Source of the DNA: Elymus sibiricus
Lineage: Eukaryota > Streptophyta > Magnoliopsida > Poales > Poaceae
Assembly (NCBI GenBank): GCA_039707655.1
Contig: CM077666.1
Coordinates: 282,213,166-282,277,165, forward strand
Reading direction: 5' to 3'
Length of the DNA: 64,000 bases
Of this stretch, positions 33,430 through 45,502 are shown one piece after another. The position numbers and the translations under genes were made by a program. The notes beneath the pieces are model-generated. The model ran no database searches and was not told the DNA's origin. It worked only from the letters and a program-made list of their open reading frames with translations. Position 1 is the first letter of the stretch, and the number at the start of each line of letters is the position of its first letter.

Positions 33430-34971
33430 CTCCAAGCCGACCTATAATTTTGATTGTTCCGGGATATTACATTATCAATCTTGGATACTTTTTATGCATT
33501 TATATGTTATTTTATGTCATTTTTGAGAACTAACATATTAACCTAGTGCCTAGTGTGAGTTGTTGTTTTCTGCATGTTTTTGGCTTTTCTGGAAAATAGT
33601 ACCAAACAAAGTCCAAATGCAACAAAACTTTTTGATGATTTTTTTGGACAAAAATAAGACCTAGAAGCTTCGGAGGGAGACACGAGGCCACACGGGGTGG
33701 CACCAACCAACAGGATACGCCCAGGGAGGTGGTCGCGCCCCGATGGCTTGGAACCACCTCCCTCGGCCTCCTGGCCTAACTTTGCCTCTATAAATCCTAT
33801 TATGCTGGGAAAACACCAGAGAGACACCCAAAACACTTTTTCCGTTGCCGCAAGTCGCTGTTCCGCCGTGATCCCATCTGGAGCCCTGTTTCGTTGCCCT
33901 ATCAAAGGGGGGATCAATCATGGAGGGCCTCTACATCAACCATGTTGCTCCCATGGTGATGTGTGAGTAGTTTACCACACACCTACGGGTCCGTAGTTAG
34001 TACCTAGATGGCTATCTCTCTCTATGTTCTTCAATGCAAAGATCACCGTGATTCCCGCGGTGATCTATCCTATGTAATCATCTTTGCGGTGTGTTTTTTG
34101 GGATTCGATGAATTGTGGGTTTTATGTTCTGATTATTCATGAAAATATATTGAGTCTTTGCTGATATATATATATGCATGATTATGATAGCTTTGTATTT
34201 CTGTCCGATCTATCGGTTCGGTTTGGCCAACTAGATTGATTTATCTTCAGCGGGAGTGATGCGTTGTAATGGGTTCAATGTTGCGATGCTCAATCCCAGT
34301 GACAGAAGGGGACATGACACATATTTGTATTGCTATCATCAAGGATAAAACGATGGGTTTTATTCATATTAGTTGAGTTTACTTTGTCTACATCATGTCA
34401 TCTTGCTTCAAGCATTACTCTATTTTACTTAATAATCTAGATGCAAGCTGGATAGCGGTAGATGGGTGGAGTAATAGTTGTAGATGCAGGCAGGATTTGG
34501 TCTACTTGCTTATGGACGTGATGCTTATATATATGATCATTGCCGTGAATAAATATTGTATAACTATGCACTTTTCTATCAATTGCCCTACAGTAATTTG
34601 TTTACCCACTGTATGCTTTCTTTGAGAGAGAAGCCTCTAGCGAAAACTATGGCCCCCGGGTCTTCACAAATATTATTAAAACACCAAAAATATTGGTGCC
34701 TTTTATTTACTGTTATTTTATTTTATATTTGTATTATATATCTATCACTACTTATCACTTGTAAGAAACGAGTTCAAGGGGATTTACAACCCTCTTGCCT
34801 GTGTTGGGTGCAAGTGTGTGCTCTTTTGTGTGTAAGCGCTGAAAACGGGAATTTGCATGGTCCTCCTATTGGTTCGATAACCTTGGTTCTCACTGAAGAA
34901 AATACTTATATCTACTGTGTTGCCTCTCCTCTCCTCTTTTGGGAAAATCCCAATGCAGTTTACAAGTAGCA
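33430..34971 (+). repeat. Athila-like LTR, solo or truncated
   Basis: Starts in degraded form (actactccaag, then tataattttgattg) and follows the LTR family pattern through a TATA-type region to tttgggaaaatccc and caagtagca. It lacks an internal region on both sides, so it is a solo LTR or a remnant. The left end is uncertain by about 20 bases. Confidence 0.6.
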
Positions 34972-35034
34972 GCAGTCGACGACGGCGTCCCAATTCACTA
35001 AGGGGGGCATGACGGGTGCTGGCGCGTGCGCGGG
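34972..35034 (-). pseudogene. Continuation of the Pro/Val-rich reading frame, left of the Gypsy
   Basis: When one copy of the 5-bp target is removed, the frame from 44823 leads without a stop into PAHAPAPVMPP and LVNWDAVVDC on this side. The residue bias (Ala, Pro, Val) matches the part on the other side of the Gypsy. At 34971 an LTR ends the frame. Confidence 0.45.
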
Positions 35035-35494
35035 TGAGGGAGTCCTGGATTAAGGGGTCCTCGGACTACCGGCCTATTTCTCATAGGCCGGGCTCATGGG
35101 CCGCTCGTTGAGGATGGGATTGATCGAAGGCCTCGTCGTTATGGAGGATACCTCAGGAGTTGTGAAGTGTCTTTCAAGTTTAAGGTAGTAGATTAGGCAT
35201 GTTTTATCCCTCCGGTGAGCAACAGACCATGTGTAACCCTAATGACCCCCGGCGTCTATATAAGCCAGGGGGTTTTAGATTGTAGGGCAGAGAAACTCAT
35301 CTAGGGTTTTAGCTAGTCGATCTTGAGGTAGGTCAACTCTGTAACCTTCATACCATCAATATAATCGAGCAGGACGTAGGGTTTTACCTCCATAGGAGGG
35401 CCCGAACCTGGGTAAAACATTGTCTCCTTCATCCACTTGTTACCATCGATCCTAGACTCACAGCTCGGGACCCCCTACCCGAGATCCGCCGGTT
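35035..35494 (+). repeat. 5' LTR of the Tat-type Gypsy, 3' end deleted
   Basis: Starts tgagggagtcctggattaag. It matches the 3' LTR up to gccggttttga and then jumps to gag-leader-like sequence. The last dozen LTR bases and the primer-binding site are missing, so this copy could not prime reverse transcription. Confidence 0.85.
35255..35264 (+). promoter_or_regulatory. TATA box in Tat-type LTR
   Basis: tctatataag, followed by ccagggggtttta. The same box lies in the 3' LTR at 44566-44575. Confidence 0.6.
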
Positions 35495-35715
35495 TTGAGA
35501 GGGAGATTCGCACCCCCTCGGTCACTCACCTAGTCGACACCGTCGAGTGTTCGGATGGAGGTTCGTCCCTCCAACAACCGGAACTAAAAACGGTTTATAT
35601 CCCAATTTTTGATCATCAGGATCTCTCTCATAACCCGGACTCTGGATTTCGCTCCGGGAAAAGTTCGGGATCGATCCCCGATCTAACGCGCAATTGAAAC
35701 CCGGCACCGAACCCC

Positions 35716-36930
35716 GTGATTCCAGACTCACATCGTGGCACGGAACTAAAAAATTTCCCACCCACCACCCAAGTCGAGCACTCAAGCATCGCAGGAGAGT
35801 CCAAATCTTTGGACTTACGAGATGTCAAACAATTACCAGGGGAGTCAGTTCATCATTATTGGGCTAGACTCCTCCTCGTTAGAGACAAAGTACCAGGCTC
35901 TAGTGACCGGGAGATAATAGCAACCTTCAGTCGCAATTATCATGATGTAGGGATCCTTAATGCCCTATCCCGTTGACACATTCACGGTTTCACCGAGCTA
36001 TTGGATCTGGTACAAAAATACTGTGCCATGGAGAGCACCTGGCAAGCCGAACAGCTACATTCGGAATCAGACTTTACCGAACACCCTAGAGGAGATCGGA
36101 AAAAGCGGATACCCCCGAATTGGCTAGCTGAACACGAACCCGCCGAAAAGAGAAATAGACCCCCTACGGGGGCCAAAACTGTCCTTGATGGACTATTGGA
36201 CAAGCCATGCCCTATACATTCTGTATTGCTGAACACAAGCCCGACTCACAGCCTCAGAGCTTGCCGCGTCGTCAGGCAGGTTGCAAAAAGTGGAGAGGCC
36301 ATCCTCGAGGCATTACCGCCGAACAGGCGCTCCACAATGCCACCAGAATACAATGCTGAAGTCCTGATGATCTACAAAATGTTCCCCTCTAGGAACAGGA
36401 GGAAACGAGCTCTTAGAGAACTCGAACAGGTCTACCATGTGGCGGCAACAAGTTCATGGGCAGACATACCCATCACCTTCGGAGACACTGATCAACCAAC
36501 CATCCGTCCCGGTCAAACACCGGCTGCACTGGTCCTAAACCCCATCGTCGATGGTTTCAGGCTACAGAAGGTGCTAATAGATGGTGGCAGTGGTTTAAAC
36601 CTCATCTACGAAGACACCCTGGAAAAAATGCAGTTCGACCGACCTCGCATCGAGCACAGCAACACAACCTTCCGGGGGATCATCCCTGGGAAAGAGGCAC
36701 GTTGTTCAGGACGTATCACCCTGGACGTAGTGTTCGGCATGCCCGAAAACTACCGATCAGAAGAACTTCTCTTCCATATTGTGCCCTTCCCCAGTGGCTA
36801 CCACGCCCTGTTGGGGCGTGATGCCTTCACAAAATTCCAGGCTATACCCCATTACGGGTATATGAAGCTCAAGATGCCAAGCCCCAACGGGGTAATCACA
36901 ATCAATAGTGATCCGAATACAGCCCTTTGA
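35716..36930 (+). pseudogene. Gypsy gag C-terminal part and aspartic protease
   Basis: The gag core ends with LDLRDVKQLPGESVHHYWAR and DREIIATFS. A stop at about 35975 separates it from the next frame, which starts LDLVQKYCAMESTWQAE. No CCHC zinc knuckle is visible in the frame that follows. The protease contains KVLIDGGSGLNLIYEDTL with its Asp at base 36580, and LLGRDAFTKFQ in the C-terminal part. The frame ends at TGA 36928-36930. The N-terminal part of gag has been lost together with the LTR edge. Confidence 0.85.
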
Positions 36931-38566
36931 GCCGAGAACAAAACGGCAGCGCTCGCCCTTGAGGCACTAGCTGAGACCTTTGTTGCAAAGGAATTGACCG
37001 CACTTCGGTCAACGGTGGACAAGGACGATGTGATCCTTAGCAAAAGGCCCAAACCCACGTCCTTTAAACCTGCAGAAGAAATTGTGAAATTTCAGGTACA
37101 CCCAATGGACCCTAATAAGACAGCGTCCATCGGAGCTCAGCTGGACCCCATGCTGGACGAGGCGCGGCGAGCATTCCTACGAGAAAACTGGGACATCTTC
37201 GCCTGGCATCCTTCTGATATGCCAGGAATCCAACAGCGGCTGGCAGAACATAGTGTGAATATAATCCCAGGCTTCAAGCCCGTCAAACAGACTCTACGCC
37301 GCTTTTCCGGGCCTAAACGATAAGCTATGGGTGAAGAACTAGCCAAATTGCTAGAGGTTGGATTCATACGGGAGATCAAGCACCCCGAATGGTTGGCAAA
37401 CCTGGTGATGGTACCAAAGAAAGACAAATCCTGGCGGCTGTGCGTCAATTTCAAAGACCTTAACAAGGCCTGCCCTAAGAACCCTTTCCCCTACCACGCA
37501 TAGACCAGATTATTGACGCCACAGCCAGACACGATTCCCTGTGCTTCCTTGACACTTACTCAGGATACCATCAGATCAAAATGAAGGAATCCGATCAAGC
37601 TGCAACCACATTCATCACCCCCTACAGGCCATTTTGCTTCAACACAATGCCTTTCGAGCTAAAAAACGCTGGGGCTACATACCAGTGCGTGATCCAGACC
37701 TGTCATGAGAAACAGGTTGGCAAAACAGTCGAGGCATACGTGGATGACGTGGTCATTAAAACCTAAGGCAAACCTTTGCCAGCTTACGTGAGTACGATAT
37801 ATGACTCAATCCGGAGAAATGCGTCTTCGGAGTTCCCGCTGGTAAACTACTCGGATTCATTGTTTCCCATAGAGGAATAGAAGCGAATCCGGCTAAGATC
37901 CGCGCCCTATCGGAACTTGCAATTCCCACAGAGCTAAAGCATGTCCAAAAGTTGGCGGGTTGTGTGGCGGCGTTAAGCTGCTTTATTTCCCGTCTCGGTG
38001 AAAAGGCTTTACCGCTCTATAGGTTGCTGAAACGGGCCAACAATTTCGAATGGACCGATGAAGCAGCTGCCGCGTTAGAAGAAATTAAAACACTGCTGGC
38101 AAGCAACCCCATACTCACAGCACCAGGCGCCGGTGAACCAATGTTATTGTACCTATCGGCCACCAACCAAGTGGTTAGCGCAGTGATTGTCGTCGAACGA
38201 GAGGAGGAGGGTCACAAATTCCGGATACAGAAGTTGGTCTACTATGTGTCAGAAGTGCTAACGCAATGCAAGTCCAGATACCCGCTTTACCAGAAGATAG
38301 CCTATACAGTATTTATGGTGTCACGGAAACTAAGACACTACTTTGAAGAGTGTTCGGTCACGGTGGCATCCGAAGTACCCCTGAATGATATAATCAATAA
38401 CAGGGACGCCACCGGACGCATAGCCAAATGGGCCATTGAACTCCTTCCTTTCAAAATCGCCTATAAGCCACGACGAGCTATTAAATCTTAGGTGTTGGCA
38501 GATTTCCTCGCCGAATGGACAGAGGCTGAGCTCCCCAGGGAATACAGTACATACTCCCATTAGACG
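36931..38566 (+). pseudogene. Gypsy reverse transcriptase, broken
   Basis: After a TGA the frame continues (DEARRAFLRENWDIFAWHP, DMPGIQ) to a TAA at 37321. Then follow KHPEWLANLVMVPKK-like and CVNFKDLNKACPKN sequence near 37381-37470, a frameshift, the palm with FCFNTMPFELKNAGATY, and YVDDVVIKT at 37737-37763. A TAA follows at once. The connection domain (GCVAALSCFISRLGEKALP, YYVSEVLTQCKSRYP, SRKLRHYFE) is in one frame from 37952 to a TAG at 38489. The Asp pair of RT is kept. At least four frame breaks make it inactive. Confidence 0.85.
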
Positions 38567-40372
38567 ATGTACTTCGACGGATCCAAAACATTAGCCGGAC
38601 TGGGGGCTGGAGTTATTCTCACATCCCCCACAGGCGACAACGTCCGATACGTGTTGCAAATCATGTATGCTGATTCGAACAAATGCAGCCGAATACGAGG
38701 CATTTTTGCACGGTCTTCGGATGGTAGCTTCTATGGGCATACAACGGCTGGAGGTACGGGAAACTCGAACTTGGCCATCTCTCAAATTAACGGCGAATTC
38801 GATGCCAAAAACCCAAAGATGGCGGCATATAGAAACGACGTCCTTAAAATATCCGCACGGTTCGAGGGGCTGGAATTCCATCACGTCGCTAGAGACAACA
38901 ACCAGGCCGCTGACATACTGGCCCGCATGGGGGCCAAATGCGACCCTGTCCCGAAAAACACTTTCCTTGAACGGCTCTTCAAGCCATCGGTGGTTTGGCA
39001 GGACGATAATAAGGGCACCGGATCCATCAGTTTGGAAGAGGTCATCCCCCCTATAAACGAGCCAGACGACCAAATTATCGGTGGCTCTGTCATGGACGAA
39101 ACGCCTTCGGCTCATGAGGTCATGGCAATAATCGCACCATGGACCGAGCCCTTCCTCGCTTACCTTCTTCGCCACGAACTCCCCGATGATCAGACAGAGG
39201 CGAGACACATAATTCAGCGATCCAAGGCCTATAAAGTCCACGAGGGTGAGTTATACAAGAAAAGCACCACCGGAGTACTCCAGCGGTGCATATCTGAGGA
39301 AGAAGGAAAGCAGCTATTGGCCGAAGTCCACGCAGGAATGGGCGGCCATCACGCCGCGGCAAGGGCCTTAGTAAGCAAGGCCTTTCGGGCTGGTTTCTTC
39401 TGGCCCACCGCTCGAGCAGACGCCCAGTCACTTGTCCAGCATTGCGTGGGATGTCAACTCTTTGCAAATCAAAGTCACATGCCCCCAACCGCTCTTCGGA
39501 CTATCCCGATCACCTGGCCTTTTGCGGTTTGGGGGCTGGATATGGTCGGGCCACTTAAAGGGGGGACCAAGAAGAATAAATATCTACTGGTCATGGTTGA
39601 CAAGTTCACCAAATGGATCGAAGCAAAACCTGTCAAATTAGCCAAGTCCGGACCAGTAATCGACTTTATATCCGGCGTGGTACACCGTTACGGTGTCCCG
39701 CGCAGTATAATAACGGACAATGGATCCAACTTCACCGCCCAGGACGTAAAGGACTGGTGCGCAAAAATGGGCATCAAGCTTGATTACGCATCGGTGTATC
39801 ACCCGCAGACCAATGGACAAGTCGAATGGGCCAATGGCCTCATCATGAGTGTTATTAAACCACGACTGGTCCGATCTCTTCATGAGTCCGACTGCCATTG
39901 GGTAGAGGAGCTTGACTCCGTTCTGTGCGGCCTACGTACCACCCCGAATCGATCAACAGGATACACACCGTTCTTCATGGTTTACGGGGCAGAAGCAGTC
40001 CTTCCCTGTGATATTATTCATGACGCACCAATGGTGCGCATGTATGAAGAAGAGGAGGCCGAGTTAGATTGGCAGGACGACTTCGACGCCTTAGAAGGAG
40101 AGCGCGACATAGCTCGGGCTTGCTCTACTTTCTACCAACAGCAGGCCCGGCGTTACCAGAGCAGGGAGGTCAGGGCAAAAACATATAATGTGGGCGAACT
40201 CGTCTTACGGCTCCCGAAGAAGCAGAAGCATAAACTCAATCCCAAATGGGAGGCCCCCTTCATAATCGACAAAGTACTCGCAGGAGGGGCTTACCGTCTT
40301 CGAAACCCGCCGGATAACCACCTCGAACCGAACCCATGGAACGCAGCTCGCCTTCGGTGCTTATATGGCTAG
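38567..40372 (+). pseudogene. Gypsy RNase H and integrase, one long frame
   Basis: A 601-codon frame. RNase H starts MYFDGSK (Asp4). Between about residues 38 and 66 the frame has slipped: the family text AAEYEAFLHGLRM is readable only in another frame, and it returns to frame at NLAISQINGEF, so two compensating indels hide the catalytic Glu and the next Asp reads as Asn (GNSNLA). The integrase looks complete: zinc finger H255, H261, C293, C296; catalytic D325, D384 and E420 with 35 residues between the last two; and a C-terminal part with YNVGELVLR and KLNPKWEAPF. It ends RLRCLYG and TAG, as the family does. Confidence 0.88.
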
Positions 40373-41184
40373 ACCGGTGTCATCTTACTTTTTATCCTCC
40401 TTTTTCTTTTCTTTCTTTTTCATTTCCCTCCCCTCCCACTTTGATTTTTGGCAGGTTCGGATTTTTTCTTCCCAAGTCTATGTTCGGCTAAACCGAGCCA
40501 GTGTTAAAATTTTCGGCATACATCGTCAAATGTTAAATCCGAATAAAACACCTAGGGGCTTCTTCCCGAAGCCGATGATTATATATTTTAAGCATCTATT
40601 GAAATTTATTATGTATGCATGTTTCCTTTGTCGATTGTAAAGCCATTATATGCATCAATTCGAACTAAGATTTTTGCCAAGCTGGGTTGCCTCGCTCCTG
40701 TGTTTACCCTCTATGTTCCCGATTGTTCGGCTAGAGGGTAAAGGGAGCACCTCTGTGATTGCTACAACCGGGTCATCCGAATGCGTACCTCAGATGGGTG
40801 AAGCCAAAAGCTAGCTATCTTTAGCAGAAAATTGGTCGGCTACGACGAAAGCAACAAATAGAATTATGGTTGTTATTACCATTACTTGGGCTTCTTTTCC
40901 CAAAAAAGGCCATTAGTCACATACTAGCAGTATACGGCCTTACTAGCCACGATTTCCGTAGCAACCTAAAGGAAGGCACCGATAGAGGTACTATTTTCTT
41001 TGGAAGATGTTTCTTACGCTAAGCAGTAATATAACATATCTCCCTGTGCACCTTCTGTCTGTTCGCACCAAATAGCACGGGAGGTCGAAGCCGATGGCCG
41101 GTTAAGACAGAGTTTACAACACAGACGGAGCAATTTTTTGATTTAAAGTACATGGTTACATAAAATCACACATCTGGTTGCCGG
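40373..41184 (+). other. Spacer between integrase and the antisense ORF
   Basis: Non-coding. It begins with a pyrimidine-rich stretch (40380-40440) and contains an ctaggggcttcttcccgaag block near 40550, as other Tat-type elements do. Confidence 0.5.
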
Positions 41185-44066
41185 TCAAGATTGTCTATTA
41201 AGGCATCCAGGGCACAAGAGATGAGCGGCAGGCATCACTTGGTCGTACACCAAGTGAAGTGGCACTTCCTGCCCATCAGGCCCTGCTGGCCCAACCCGAG
41301 CCATATGCTCGGGGTTAAGACCGGTATAACGAGTCTTGATCATGGCCCACGCCTCTCGTGCTCCCTCCCGGCAGGCCGATGTCTTCCATAGCTCGAACCG
41401 ACTCCGGGCTTCCTTGAACCGATCAGCTAGTTTGGTCATCCCTTCCGGAGGCTTCTCGACAGGCCATAGCGCTTTTATCATGCTCTTCATAGCCATCCGA
41501 GCCCGCTCATGTACGGCGGATAGTTCCTTCAGAAGGCTCCCCCGGTAGGATCCGATCTCTTCTTCAGGCCGCCCGGTAAGAAGACCTATACATGAGACAA
41601 GGCATGTCCATTACACTTTGTGTAGGAGAGATACCCTTCGACATATATTCACACTTACCAAACATGCCCCTCTGTAATTTCTGGTTCTCTTCTTGGGACT
41701 GGGCCAATTGAGTCTTTAAACTATCAATTTCGTTGGCCTACTGCTTGTTTTCCGCCTAGAGGCGTTTCTTCTCCTCCAGGTTTCGTTGCAACAAAAGGCA
41801 GCCGGCCTCATACTGGGACTCGGCGTACCTCTAAGATTCTCGGGCCGCATCCAAATCTTTTTGCAACTGCCCTATAGATTCAGCTGCTAAAAAATACCCA
41901 AGCATCAGCATGGGATTATATACTAAGATCAGCAGAATAGATCTACTTACCATGCGTCTCCCGGGTGAACTTCTTCACTTATTCAAGTTCGGCCTCACGG
42001 TTTCCACCTGTATTCGGCTCGCTTCCAATTCATTGACCAATTTCTCATTCTGCTGCCTTGAGGCCTGCATCATCCATCAAACAATATATGGATCCTTAAC
42101 TCGGTCGTCCCAAACAATTCAAGGCTCGGGGGCTACTAGGTTTACATATGTATTCGGATTCTCGGGATCAATCACTCACCTTCAGGCTAGATGATATCAG
42201 TTTCATGGCTTCCCCAAGCCCAGCTCGGGCAGCTCCGATGTGCGCATCTACCGAGCATAGAGCATTGAACTCTTGTTCGGAAAACACCGGGTGGCGCAGG
42301 GCTTCTCGCCGCCACCGATGGTTCATCGCGCTCTCTACTTTGGATCTAGTGACTGAAACCGCATCCCCGGAATCTTCAGGGGCCGGATTTACCACAGGGG
42401 CCTCCGCGGCGGGTTCAGCATGAGCGGAAGATCTTGACTCATGAGTGTTGCCAGGCATCCCGGCAATGTCCTCGGTAGAAGATGGTTGTACTCGTCTCCT
42501 GAATATTTCGACATGAGATCTTCTGTGAGATCCTATCGATCATAATAACAATAGATTTAGCGGCTGAACAAAGTACCGTTTGGTTGAACGATTGGTCGGT
42601 GTCATCTCCATGGCCGGCTCACATGAAGGGCTCCTGTTGATGCCCGGTTCGGGCATTGCCGATGTAGCCGACATTCGTCGCAAGGACCGACGATGCTTGG
42701 GAGCAGAAACCAGCACATTTGGGTCGACGGAGGACGTTTGCTTATTACGGGAAGAATTTTTCTTCTTGCATGTAGTGGAGGAAGGGAGTGATCTGGGGTG
42801 ATCGGCTATGATAGCCACCTTGGATTGATCAAGGCTCTCTTGGTAAAAGACCCCGTCTTCTTACTCAATTGATAGCTCCGGATCGTCATGGAATCCTGGA
42901 TCGTCATCACGAGAGTAGTTCTCTGGTTGGGGGGGCAGACAGTTGACTATCTCGACAAAGCTCCTCCATTCCTGGTTGTGAGGATTAGAAGCTCTGGCCA
43001 AAAGGGCAAATAAAAAACCTGAACTCAGGTCGCAAAGTCGAAAGGCTTACCCATTCGATTGGGTTTTAACTCGAGTAGCCCTCCTTAACCGGTAGCCAAA
43101 CAAAGTCTTCTTTTTCTCCTTTGTATAGGTTGGCAAGTGCGGCTACTAATGCCGTCTGATTGGTAGGGCCCAGCCGTCGGGAGCGAGTGGTGTCACTCAT
43201 TCCGTTGTAATGCCACAAAGGATGTATCCTTTGCTGAAGAGGTTGAACGCATCGGGTGATGGCGGCGGCCATCACGTCAATCATGGTCAGCTTGTGATGA
43301 GCCAGTATCCTTATGTGGGCGGCCAAGCGTTGAACTTCAGCACCGTCCTCTTGGGACGAACTCTTCAGTCGCCAATTGTACCTTTTCTCCAAAGGGGCAT
43401 CGGAGTATTCGGGCAAACCCCTCCGAGCTGGATCGAATAGGGGAACGTCCTCGATGTAGAACCATTCCGATGACCATTCTTCGGATTCCTTCTTCGGTGT
43501 CCCCACTGGGTACCCCGTCCTGGCTATGCGACATACTTTGGCTCCTCCGACTTCCCGAATTGTCTCACCTCGAGTTCGGGGGACGAGGCAGAAGTACTTC
43601 CTCCATAGTTCAAAGTGTGCCTCGCAGCCCAGGAACATTTCGCAAAGGGCAACAAAACCCGAGATATGCAGAATAGATCCGAGGGTAAGATGATGGAGCT
43701 GGATCCCATAGAACTCCAGTAATCCCCTCAGGAAAGGATGAATGGGGAACCCTAGGCCCCGCAGGAGGAAAGGCACGAAGCATACCCGCTCTCCCTTGTG
43801 AGGATTAGGGAAGTTCTCCGCGAAGGCTTCATTGTCAAAAGAAGTCAAACCGGCGCGGGTAGCCACTAGATCCGAGGAAGGAAGATACCCTTGGGTCTCG
43901 AGGTCACGCAGCCGAAGGAGGGATACAGAGCAACTTGCCCAATCCCCGGGGCGAGAGTCGTAAGGACGCGAGGAAGAGCTGGGGGGCGCTCGCCATGTTT
44001 TTGTGGTGATCTCTCACTTGAAGTTTTTTCTGATGGGGAGGAAGAAGAAGATGTGACCCAGACCAC
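41185..44066 (-). pseudogene. Antisense accessory ORF of the Tat-type Gypsy (Transposase_28-like)
   Basis: Read leftwards from about 44066. The main domain (43866-43066) reads FLLRGLGFPIHPFLRGLLEF, YGIQLHHLTLGSILHISGFV and CEAHFELWRKYFCLVPR, which I recognise as the 'putative gypsy type transposon' family (Pfam PF04195). Its N-terminus (Ser-rich, 44066-43870) is frameshifted relative to it. Downstream parts follow at 42840-42540, 42458-42168 (HPVFSEQEFNALCSVDAHIG) and 41496-41185 (RRFELWK-like, GAREAWAMIKTRYTGLNPEH), interrupted by stops or by an intron-like gap. The role of this antisense protein in the element is not established. Confidence 0.72.
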
Positions 44067-44329
44067 GATTCAACTTGTTTAAGTAGGTGGTGCCTCCCTT
44101 GCGGGAGGGGCGGTCTTGTAAAAAGTTGCCGGGCCACTCGTCTCCCCTTGGTGCACAAGGATCGAGAAGCGCTGAAAGTTACTACAGTGGGTCCCGCAAA
44201 TTCTCAACGTTTGAGAATTCTCCGATGACGGGATGGTTGCCGAGCAAGAAGAGACAGAGGGACTCGCCTCGCAAGCCGAAGACTTCAACACGCGAGATAG
44301 TCCGGATGGTATACCTAGGCATTGGAGGC

Positions 44330-44344
44330 TAGTCCGGGGGCTAT
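44330..44344 (+). other. Polypurine tract of the Tat-type Gypsy
   Basis: agtccgggggctat directly before the 3' LTR. It resembles the gggggcta motif repeated inside the element at 1728-8336. Confidence 0.7.
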
Positions 44345-44817
44345 TGAGGGAGTCCGGGATTAAGGGGTCCTCGGACTGCCGGCCTATTTCTCACAGGCCG
44401 GGCTCATGGGCCGTTCGTTGAGGATGGGATTGATCGAAGGCCTCGTTGTTATGGAGGAGACCTCAGGAGTCGTGGCGTGTCTTTCAAGTTTAAGGTAGTA
44501 GATTAGGCATGTTTTATCCCTCCGGTGAGCAACCGACCATGTGTAACCCTAATGACCCCCCGGCGTCTATATAAGCCAGGGGGTTTTAGATTGTAGGGCA
44601 GAGAAACTCATCTAGGGTTTTAGCTAGTCGATCTCGAGGTAGGTCAACTCTGTAACCTTCATACCATCAATATAATCGAGCACGACGTAGGGTTTTACCT
44701 CCATAGGAGGGCCCGAACCTGGGTAAAACATCGTCTCCTTCGTCCACTTGTTACCATCGATCCTAGACTCACAGCTCGGGACCCCCTACCCGAGATCCGC
44801 CAGTTTTGACACCGACA
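44345..44817 (+). repeat. 3' LTR of the Tat-type Gypsy
   Basis: Starts tgagggagtccgggattaag and ends gttttgacaccgaca, 473 bp, complete. TATA box at 44566-44575. Confidence 0.88.
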
Positions 44818-45251
44818 ATGGGCACATGCGTGGTGGGTTCAGGCACGCGCACGGGTACGGGAGCGGAGGGTGCAGGCGCGCGCACGGAGACGGGCGCAGT
44901 GGGTGCGAGCACGCACACGGGGACCGGTGTGGCATGTGCAGGGGCATACACGAGCACATGCACATGAGGAGGCGTCGGCGCTTGCACGTACACGAGCTCG
45001 CACGGGTACACGGGGACCTCGCTGACGCTCGCGATTTCCAATGTTGCGATGATGCTCGGCGACCAGCTCGTCAATGCCACGAGGATGGTTGCTGGTGCGA
45101 GCGCGGGGATGGTGGCTGGTGAGTGCGTCAGGGCAGCATCCGTTGCGGCATGCAGCTATTCCAGGTCCATGTTCATGGCGTCCCATTCATCTTTATGTTC
45201 CATCTCCTCCGTCTCGGTGTCGACGTCACCAAACCTGAAGACTAGTGGCAT
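44818..45251 (-). pseudogene. Proline/valine-rich reading frame of unknown origin, split by the Gypsy
   Basis: An ATG at 45251 opens MPLVFRFGDVDTETEEME. After an in-frame TAG at 45156-45158 (DLE stop LHAATDAAL) the same frame continues to the Gypsy edge with many Ala-Pro-Val repeats (APTAPVSVRAPAPSAPVPVR). Across the Gypsy it stays open (34972-35034). I do not recognise the protein. It could be a host gene exon, or an accessory frame of an older TE. The 60-bp tandem repeat just upstream (45242-45365) contains further ATG triplets. Confidence 0.4.
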
Positions 45252-45365
45252 ATGATGTGCGCCATGGCGTAGGTGAGTGGAGGTATGAATGATAGAGGAC
45301 TAGTGTCATATGATCCTTGTGCACCATGGCATAGGTGAGTGGAGGTATGAATGATAGAAAGGAAT
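45242..45365 (+). repeat. Tandem duplication of about 60 bp
   Basis: gactagtgkcatatgat, then ccatggcrtaggtgagtgga, then ggtatgaatgatagar occurs twice, with a 5-base length difference. It lies at the 5' side of the Pro/Val-rich frame. Confidence 0.8.
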
Positions 45366-45502
45366 GGGAGGCAAAGGGAGAGGATTGTGAGTGAGTGTTC
45401 AGTAAAGCGGCCTTTTAAACAGCGGCTCGGGCGCCATTGATGGACAGGTTGAAAGCGAGGGTGGTGGATATGGAGGTCAAAGGGCTTGCTTCCCGGTGAG
45501 CC

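Larger units (their letters stand above)
35035..44817 (+). mobile_element. Tat-type Gypsy LTR retrotransposon with antisense accessory ORF
   Basis: LTRs at 35035-35494 and 44345-44817 flank gag, protease, RT, RNase H, integrase in Gypsy order, and an antisense ORF region before the 3' LTR. Such an arrangement, with an antisense ORF of the Pfam 'putative gypsy type transposon' family, is known for Tat/Retand-lineage elements of grasses. Flanking bases gcggg and atggg are a mismatched target copy at best. About fifteen differences between the LTRs over 460 bp suggest an insertion of the order of a million years old under the usual grass LTR rate. Confidence 0.88.
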
